A stretch of 10,393 nt of DNA. It comes from Acuticoccus sp038745295. GTDB taxonomy: Bacteria; Pseudomonadota; Alphaproteobacteria; Rhizobiales; Amorphaceae. The translations under genes were made by a program, and so were the position numbers. Every line of letters starts with the position of its first letter. Position 1 is the first letter of the stretch. Shown here piece after piece: positions 5,497-10,393 of this stretch. The stretch spans positions 1 to 10,393 of the forward strand of contig JBCDLN010000137.1 in assembly GCA_038745295.1 (NCBI GenBank), read 5' to 3'. The notes beneath the pieces are model-generated. The model was not told the DNA's origin. It worked only from the letters and a program-made list of their open reading frames with translations, and ran no database searches.

Positions 5497-7674
5497 ATGA
5501 GCGGTCACACTGAAACGCGCCTTTCGGTGCTTTTGCCGCACAAGCTGGGTCTGCTGACATACGGCATAGATGCCGCTTCAACGCCCACGCCGCCGGGCAC
5601 CATTGTTGCGGCACCGCTTGGCGGGCGAACCCTTTTGGGCGTTGTATGGGACGACCCACCCGATGAGACCGTGCCTGAAGAGCGACTGAAGCCCATTGTC
5701 GGGCCTGCAAGCGCCATCAGGATCGGGCACGACCTGAGGCGCTTCGTCGACTTTGTGGCGCGGTACACGATGACACCGCGGGGCGCTGTCCTCAAAATGG
5801 TCTTGCGCGCGCCTGAAGCGCTCGCCCCACCCAAACCGCGCATGGAAATCACCCGTTGCGCTGATGTCTTGCCGGATGGTCTTACGCCGGCCCGGGTGCG
5901 GGTCTGGCAGGCCCTGGCCGCCGGGTCGATGAGCCGGCAAGCTCTGGCCGCCGCCGCTGAGGTGTCGCCAGGTGTGGTGTCCGCGATGGTGAAGGCCGGC
6001 CAGCTTGTCACCGTGGAGGTGGCCCCTCTGGCAGCGCCCGGCGCCGGCGACGCTGCCTCCATCGGTATGCCGCCAAACCTTAGCGAGAGCCAGAAGCAGG
6101 CGAGCGAAACGCTGGTCAACGCGGCGAAAGCGGGCAGATTTGCCCCGATCCTCCTCGATGGGGTGACAGGGTCGGGCAAGACCGAAGTTTATCTGGAGGC
6201 GGTGGCAGAGGCGCTTTCGGCAGGCCGGCAGGGCCTCATCCTCATGCCAGAGATTGCTTTGACGCCCATGGTCGTTGATCGCATCACGGCGCGCTTTGGG
6301 CATCCACCCGCCACCTGGCACTCCGGGCGTACGCCAGCCGCGCGCGCCAACCTGTGGCGCGATGTGGCCGAGGGCCGGGCACCGATTGTGGTGGGGGCAA
6401 GGTCGGCGCTGTTTTTGCCGTTCCGTGACCTTGGCGTGGTCATCGTCGATGAAGAGCACGATCAAAGCTACAAACAGGACGATGGCGTCACCTACCACGC
6501 ACGGGACATGGCCATCGTTCGCGCGCAAGAGGCAAAAGTCCCAGTGATCCTTGCCTCAGCCACACCCTCGGTGGAGACCCATATCAACGCTGAGCGCGGG
6601 CGCTACCAAAGGGTGAGCCTGCCTTCGCGCTTTGGCAGCATGCCACTTCCCGCCATCGCCCCCGTCGATCTCAAAGCAACGCCGCCCCCCAAGGGTGACT
6701 GGCTGGCGCCACCGGTGCGCGCGGCCATCTCCCAAACACTTGAGGCGGGGGAACAAGCCCTCCTCTTCCTCAACCGCCGCGGCTATGCCCCCCTCACAAT
6801 CTGCCGCCAATGCGGGCACAGGATCCACTGTCCCAACTGTTCGGCTGCCATGGTGGAACACCGTCTGCGGGGGCGCCTCGTTTGCCACCACTGCGGCCAC
6901 GAAGAGCCTCGGATCACAACCTGCCCCAAATGCAAAGCCGAGGATTCGATGACCGCGTGCGGCCCAGGGGTGGAGCGGGTTGCTGAAGAGGCCGCTGCGC
7001 TCTGGCCCGATGCATCCTTGCTGACCCTTTCGTCCGACCTTGGCGGACCCAACGCCTTGAGCGAGGCGTTGGATACAATCTCCAACGGGGCCGTCGATCT
7101 CATTGTGGGCACACAACTCGTCGCCAAGGGGCACACCTTCCCCAAACTCCAGCTTGTGGTCGTGGTGGATGCCGATATGGGGCTTGATAATGCTGACCCA
7201 CGCGCGGGCGAGCGCACCTTTCAGCTCCTCACCCAGGTGACCGGCCGGGCCGGCCGCGTCAGCTCAGGCGGGCGCGCCCTCCTCCAAACCTATGCGCCCG
7301 ACCATCCTATCATTGCCGCCATGATGCGCGGCGATCGTCAGGCGTTCTATGAGGAGGAGACGAACATGCGGCAGGCAGGTGGTCTGCCCCCCTATGAGCG
7401 GCTGGCAGCCATCATTGTGTCGGCGACCGATCGGAGTGAAGCCTACGGGCATGCGGTGGCGTTGGCGCGCACCGCGCCGAATGGGAACATTGAGGTGCTG
7501 GGCCCTGCCGAAGCACCCCTTGCTGTTTTGAGGGGGCGCTATCGGTATCGGCTGCTCATTCGGGCACCCCGCACAGTACCGCTCCAAAAAATTTTATCGC
7601 CCTGGCTTTCGGCTTTGCCTTTGAACGGCTCGTTGAGGCGGGCGGTGGACATTGATCCGCAGAGCTTTTTGTAG
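5497..7674 (+). CDS. priA: Primosomal protein N', replication-restart helicase PriA
   Basis: A 725-residue superfamily 2 DNA helicase that recognises stalled forks and D-loops and loads the replicative helicase to restart replication. In order it shows: an N-terminal 3'-end-binding domain (LPHKLGLLTYGI near residue 12, GGRTLLGVVWDDP near 50); Walker A GVTGSGKT at 222-229 with K228; the DEEH box at 318-321 followed by QSYKQDDGVTYHARD; a zinc region with eight cysteines in four CxxC pairs (C436/C439, C445/C448, C463/C466, C476/C479); and helicase motifs GTQLVAKG and QVTGRAGR. No key residue is missing and length is normal. The start is ATG 5497, with AAGGA upstream. An in-frame GTG at 5461 would add 12 residues that do not resemble PriA. 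A small SDH assembly gene follows after about 110 nt. Confidence 0.96.
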   Translation: MSGHTETRLSVLLPHKLGLLTYGIDAASTPTPPGTIVAAPLGGRTLLGVVWDDPPDETVPEERLKPIVGPASAIRIGHDLRRFVDFVARYTMTPRGAVLKMVLRAPEALAPPKPRMEITRCADVLPDGLTPARVRVWQALAAGSMSRQALAAAAEVSPGVVSAMVKAGQLVTVEVAPLAAPGAGDAASIGMPPNLSESQKQASETLVNAAKAGRFAPILLDGVTGSGKTEVYLEAVAEALSAGRQGLILMPEIALTPMVVDRITARFGHPPATWHSGRTPAARANLWRDVAEGRAPIVVGARSALFLPFRDLGVVIVDEEHDQSYKQDDGVTYHARDMAIVRAQEAKVPVILASATPSVETHINAERGRYQRVSLPSRFGSMPLPAIAPVDLKATPPPKGDWLAPPVRAAISQTLEAGEQALLFLNRRGYAPLTICRQCGHRIHCPNCSAAMVEHRLRGRLVCHHCGHEEPRITTCPKCKAEDSMTACGPGVERVAEEAAALWPDASLLTLSSDLGGPNALSEALDTISNGAVDLIVGTQLVAKGHTFPKLQLVVVVDADMGLDNADPRAGERTFQLLTQVTGRAGRVSSGGRALLQTYAPDHPIIAAMMRGDRQAFYEEETNMRQAGGLPPYERLAAIIVSATDRSEAYGHAVALARTAPNGNIEVLGPAEAPLAVLRGRYRYRLLIRAPRTVPLQKILSPWLSALPLNGSLRRAVDIDPQSFL

Positions 7675-7783
7675 CGACGGGCCGGACGGCACTGTCACCG
7701 CGTTTGACCGATACGTGGGTTGAAGCGCGCTTTCCGTCTCACGGCGATTGATTTTCTCAATCCTGTGCGCCACCTCCTATTTC

Positions 7784-7963
7784 ATGACCACAGAACGATC
7801 ACCGCTCTCCCCAGCAGCGCAAAGAGCGCTTGCCGAGGCCAAGGCCAGGCGAGAGGCATCAACCGACGTTGAACCCAAGAAGGCGGAAAAGGGTGGCCGA
7901 GACGGTCCCGAGCCGGTGAGGTTTGGGGATTGGGAAGTGAAGGGCATCGCCACCGACTTTTGA
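7784..7963 (+). CDS. Succinate dehydrogenase assembly factor 4 homologue (DUF1674)
   Basis: A 59-residue soluble protein. Residues 41-59, GPEPVRFGDWEVKGIATDF, match the conserved C-terminal motif of the SDHAF4/Sdh8 (DUF1674) family, which runs to the last residue as it does here. The N-terminal half is charged, low-complexity helix (AAQRALAEAKARREAS). In mitochondria, SDHAF4 binds flavinated SdhA and promotes its joining with SdhB; the same role in bacteria is inferred. The start chosen is ATG 7784; a TTG at 7748 would add 12 hydrophobic residues not typical of the family. No ribosome site is evident before the ATG. It sits on the opposite strand about 4.9 kb from sdhB, between priA and sco1. 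Confidence 0.85.
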   Translation: MTTERSPLSPAAQRALAEAKARREASTDVEPKKAEKGGRDGPEPVRFGDWEVKGIATDF

Positions 7964-7980
7964 GCCGGGTTTCCACCGGC
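7964..7980 (+). terminator. Small hairpin right after the SDHAF4 stop
   Basis: A 5-bp G+C stem (7964-7968 with 7976-7980, 7-nt loop) begins at the base after the TGA. It has no T-tract, so it is a weak terminator candidate. The rest of this gap holds a 10-bp perfect palindrome at 7992-8001 (CGCTGCAGCG) of unknown meaning. Confidence 0.2.
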
Positions 7981-8089
7981 GGGCAGTGCGACGCTGCAGC
8001 GCTCAGGCACACGCCAGAGTGACTTGCAACGTTGGCTTTGATCGGCGAGCACATATGCAGGCCCTTCTAGCAAGGCAAAGGCGGACACG

Positions 8090-8758
8090 ATGCGTCAGGT
8101 TCGGATCGTTCTTTGGATGCTGGTGGTTGTCGTCGCGGCGGCCGCGGCCGGCGTTTATGTGGGCCAAACATTCCTATCGCCAAACACAAGCAACGCGAGC
8201 GGTAGCCTGGCAGCAGCGTTTGCACGGTCACAATACGAAGACGCTGGCGGCCCCTTCACGCTGATCAACACTGACGGGGAGACTGTGAGCGAACAGGATT
8301 TCCGCGGCAAACCCCTCGCGATTTTCTTTGGCTTTACCCACTGCCCCGACGTGTGCCCCACTGCCCTTCTCGACATGTCCGGTTGGCTGGACGGGCTTGG
8401 CGAAGACGCTGAGCGCATCCACGCTGTGTTTGTGAGTGTCGATCCTGAACGCGACCTGCCCGAAACCTTGGGGCGCTATGTTTCAGCGTTTGATTCGCGT
8501 ATTGTTGGGCTGACGGCGGAGACCGAAGACGACATCAAGGCCATAGCCGACACGTTTAAGGTGCGTTTCGAGAAGATACCGCTCAAAAACGGCAGCTACA
8601 CCGTGAACCACACCGCCGATACGCTTTTGTTTGATGCTGAGGGGCGCTACAGCGGCTTTATCCCGTATTTGGCGCCGAACATGCGCCAAAACGAAAAGAT
8701 TGCCGTGGAAGAACAATCCCGTGCTGTGTCTCAGCTACAGGCCCTCGTCGGGTCGTGA
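8090..8758 (+). CDS. SCO1/SenC/PrrC family copper chaperone
   Basis: A 222-residue membrane-anchored thioredoxin-fold protein that delivers copper to, or reduces, the CuA centre of cytochrome c oxidase in the periplasm. Residues 5-25 form one hydrophobic segment that acts as an uncleaved anchor, leaving the remainder outside. The copper ligands are all present: C85 and C89 in THCPDVCP and H174 in YTVNHTADT. VDPERD at 117-122 and the final FDAEGRYSGFIPY region are also typical. The ATG has AAAGGCGG upstream. A 43-aa membrane ORF overlaps its stop by 4 nt. No cytochrome oxidase genes are in view, so the target enzyme is inferred from the family. Confidence 0.93.
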   Translation: MRQVRIVLWMLVVVVAAAAAGVYVGQTFLSPNTSNASGSLAAAFARSQYEDAGGPFTLINTDGETVSEQDFRGKPLAIFFGFTHCPDVCPTALLDMSGWLDGLGEDAERIHAVFVSVDPERDLPETLGRYVSAFDSRIVGLTAETEDDIKAIADTFKVRFEKIPLKNGSYTVNHTADTLLFDAEGRYSGFIPYLAPNMRQNEKIAVEEQSRAVSQLQALVGS

Positions 8759-8886
8759 GCGTGTCCGCCGCCATAGGTGCAGGCAGCGCAGCTTTTGTGC
8801 TGGCGCTGGCCAGTGTGCTTTGGTGGCAAGCGGGTCCTGCGATTTTCGAGGCGATCACCGCGTTCGGTCTCCTCATCTGCGGCTAG
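8755..8886 (+). CDS. Small hydrophobic membrane protein, unknown function (43 aa)
   Basis: This short ORF starts at a GTG that overlaps the sco1 stop in a GTGA, the usual layout for translational coupling, and ends at a TAG at 8884-8886. Its 43 residues are nearly all hydrophobic or small. A first segment at about 6-24 (AIGAGSAAFVLALASVLWW) is followed by QAGPAIFEAITAFGLLICG, which may form a second membrane helix. I do not recognise a family. The coupling and the dense packing before tlyA (11 nt) suggest a real gene co-expressed with the copper chaperone, perhaps acting in oxidase assembly; that role is a guess. Short length means it would often be missed by gene finders. Confidence 0.6.
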   Translation: MSVSAAIGAGSAAFVLALASVLWWQAGPAIFEAITAFGLLICG

Positions 8887-8897
8887 GCGCATGAGCC

Positions 8898-9617
8898 TTG
8901 CGGCTTGACCAACTCCTTGTGGCGCGGGGCCTCAGCCGGACGCGAAGCCAAGCCAAAGAGGCCATTTTGCGCGGCGCTGTCACTGTCGACGGATTGGTTG
9001 CGCGGCGGGCGGGCCAAAATGTGAGCTATCAGGCCGAAGTCGTTGCCGAAGCCAACCCCTATGTAAGCCGCGGCGGCCACAAACTCTCCCATGCCCTGAC
9101 AAGCTTTGGCGTTGAAGTTGCGGGCAAATGGGCGCTGGACGTGGGCGCATCCACCGGCGGCTTTACCGATGTCTTGCTACGCAACAACGCTGCCCACGTC
9201 ATCGCCCTTGATGTGGGCCATGACCAACTTGAGCCGACGCTGAGGGCCCACACACGCGTCACCGTCATCGATGGGGTGAATGCACGGGGGCTCAAAGCTG
9301 GCGACCTCCCGTTTGCGCCCGAGCTTGTGGTGTTCGACGTCAGCTTCATTTCGCTGGCGCTTGTTTTGCCGCGGGTCCTCGCCCTCGCCGCAGACACGTG
9401 CAGCTTGGCCGGTCTCGTCAAACCACAGTTTGAAGTGGGGCGGGACGGGCTCGGCAAAGGCGGCATCGTGCGTGATCACGCAGCCGGTGAGCGCGCGGTG
9501 GATCAGGTGATTGAGGTGATCGCCGGCTTGGGGTTTCAGCCCCTTGGCAAAACGCCTTCTCCGATCACAGGCGCTGACGGAAATCGCGAATGGCTGGTTG
9601 CTGCAACACGGCCATGA
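8898..9617 (+). CDS. tlyA: TlyA family rRNA 2'-O-methyltransferase (hemolysin A-like)
   Basis: A 239-residue enzyme with an N-terminal S4 RNA-binding domain (about 1-60, MRLDQLLVARGLSRTRSQA) and an RrmJ/FtsJ-type methyltransferase domain. Family members 2'-O-methylate cytidines in 16S and/or 23S rRNA. The SAM motif is DVGASTGGFTD at 81-91. The catalytic tetrad aligns without gaps to that known for M. tuberculosis TlyA: K62, D147, K175 and E231 keep its spacings of 85, 28 and 56 residues. The start must be TTG 8898, because an in-frame TGA at 8892-8894 lies two codons upstream. An out-of-frame ATG at 8891 reads MSLAA then stops. No clear ribosome site is seen, so coupling to the upstream small ORF is possible. 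Its stop overlaps the next gene in ATGA. Confidence 0.93.
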   Translation: MRLDQLLVARGLSRTRSQAKEAILRGAVTVDGLVARRAGQNVSYQAEVVAEANPYVSRGGHKLSHALTSFGVEVAGKWALDVGASTGGFTDVLLRNNAAHVIALDVGHDQLEPTLRAHTRVTVIDGVNARGLKAGDLPFAPELVVFDVSFISLALVLPRVLALAADTCSLAGLVKPQFEVGRDGLGKGGIVRDHAAGERAVDQVIEVIAGLGFQPLGKTPSPITGADGNREWLVAATRP

Positions 9618-10393
9618 GCGAGGAAGCGTGCGCTGCAGCCCAGATTGATGAGATCATCGACCTCGACAGTGAGGGCGATGGGGTCACCAAGATTAACGGG
9701 CGGCGGGTGCCTCTGGCGCTTCCAGGCGACCGGGTGCGCTTTTGCGATGGGGGCCCGCGCATTGAGCCGCTGTCGCCCCATCGCACCACGCCCTGCTGCC
9801 CTCTTTTTGGCCAGTGCGGGGGCTGCCGTGTCCAGCATCTGGCGGACGATTATTATTCGGCGTGGAAGGTGGGGTGCCTCACATCCGCGCTGGCCGCAGC
9901 GGGATTGACACCCCCCGTGGCGCCGATGGCCCGCGCGCCCTTTGCCAGCCGGCGGCGGATGACGCTCACAGCCCAGAGGAGGGGCAAAAGCGTTGCGGTG
10001 GGCTACTACGCGCGCGCAAGCCATGAGGTGATTGACGTTGCGGCTTGCCCTGCCCTTGACCCTCGGCTTGCGCAAGCCCTGCCGGCCTTGCGCGAAACGG
10101 TTCGGCAGGCCGCTCAAGACACGGGTGAAGCACGGCTTGTCGCCACCTTGTGCGACAATGGGGTCGACGCTGCGCTGACCCGGGCCGCCCAACGGCGCGA
10201 CCGGCATAATCGGCGCAAAAAGCCCAAAAGGCGGGTGAACCTTACCTTGCCTGCCGCCCCCTCCATTATCCGGATCAGTGACGATGGTGAGACGCTGATT
10301 GCGGCCGACACCCCCTTCGTGCGCTTCGATACGGTGAGCGTTGCTTTCCCGGCGGGTGCGTTTTTGCAGCCAAGCCTCGCCGGTGAAAAGGCG
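9614..10393 (+). CDS. TrmA/RlmD-family RNA 5-methyluridine methyltransferase, N-terminal part
   Basis: The first 260 residues are present; the gene runs off the window. Family members use SAM to form 5-methyluridine in 23S rRNA or tRNA. Residues 10-55 form a TRAM-like beta domain (IDEIIDLDSEGDGVTKING, then LPGDRVRF). The [4Fe-4S] ligands are C62-x5-C68-x2-C71 (CPLFGQCGGC) and C145 (AACPAL), the arrangement of RlmD (RumA), which favours an rRNA target. An FPAGAFLQPS motif near residue 245 matches the region where the SAM domain begins (FFQxN in most members). The catalytic cysteine is beyond the window. The ATG lies in a 4-nt ATGA overlap with tlyA, so the two RNA methyltransferases are probably coupled. 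A basic stretch (HNRRKKPKRR, about 203-212) is notable. Confidence 0.88.
   Translation, partial: MSEEACAAAQIDEIIDLDSEGDGVTKINGRRVPLALPGDRVRFCDGGPRIEPLSPHRTTPCCPLFGQCGGCRVQHLADDYYSAWKVGCLTSALAAAGLTPPVAPMARAPFASRRRMTLTAQRRGKSVAVGYYARASHEVIDVAACPALDPRLAQALPALRETVRQAAQDTGEARLVATLCDNGVDAALTRAAQRRDRHNRRKKPKRRVNLTLPAAPSIIRISDDGETLIAADTPFVRFDTVSVAFPAGAFLQPSLAGEKA

Noticed and set aside
4962..5513. 183-codon plus-strand open frame opposite transaldolase
   Set aside because: It lies antisense to a gene with a clear active site; the reading is Ser/Ala-rich with no recognisable domain.
5578..6528. 316-codon minus-strand open frame opposite priA
   Set aside because: It is antisense to the PriA N-terminal, Walker A and DEEH regions. 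Its length is explained by high-GC codon bias, and its composition (His, Arg, Gly) is shadow-like.
8032..8059. Possible sigma-70-like promoter before sco1 (TTGGCT, 16 nt, TATGCA)
   Set aside because: Both boxes match the consensus poorly, and such matches are expected by chance in this length.
1..10393. CRISPR arrays, tRNA genes, insertion sequences, defence islands
   Set aside because: No regularly spaced direct repeats, no T-loop-like GGTTCGA cores, no transposase motifs and no defence-type domains were seen.

Overview
The window looks like a stretch of core chromosome from an alphaproteobacterium. Three things point there: high GC with matching codon use, an SDHAF4/DUF1674 protein beside respiratory genes, and the apparent tail of a giant NAD-dependent glutamate dehydrogenase. 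I could not run searches, so the taxonomic call is inferred from gene content. I see no tRNA, rRNA, CRISPR array, insertion sequence or phage module.

Layout, left to right. The 3' end of a + strand gene, probably NAD-glutamate dehydrogenase, runs to 195. A gene-free stretch of about 480 bases follows (196-678) and is full of inverted repeats, including a symmetrical 53-nt hairpin at 391-443. Next is a + strand metabolite:H+ symporter of the major facilitator superfamily (679-1968). It converges on a minus-strand block that reads, in transcription order, transaldolase (5419-4763), XerC recombinase (4626-3706), FkbM-type methyltransferase (3709-2951) and succinate dehydrogenase iron-sulfur subunit (2924-2145). 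xerC and fkbM overlap by 4 nt, and sdhB follows 26 nt later. A 77-bp divergent gap separates tal from priA.

The right half is all + strand: priA primosomal helicase (5497-7674), a 59-aa SDHAF4 homologue (7784-7963), an SCO1/SenC copper chaperone (8090-8758), an unrecognised 43-aa membrane miniprotein overlapping its stop (8755-8886), the TlyA rRNA 2'-O-methyltransferase (8898-9617), and the start of an iron-sulfur RNA m5U methyltransferase of the TrmA/RlmD family (9614 to the window end).

Several genes serve respiration and central carbon metabolism: sdhB, the SDH assembly factor, the SCO chaperone for cytochrome oxidase, transaldolase, and probably glutamate dehydrogenase. Others serve DNA or RNA maintenance: xerC, priA, tlyA, trmA-like. 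No gene set here forms an obviously new defence or biosynthetic system. The items most worth a second look are the structured intergenic region at 248-519, the 43-aa miniprotein, and sdhB placed behind xerC-fkbM instead of sdhA.
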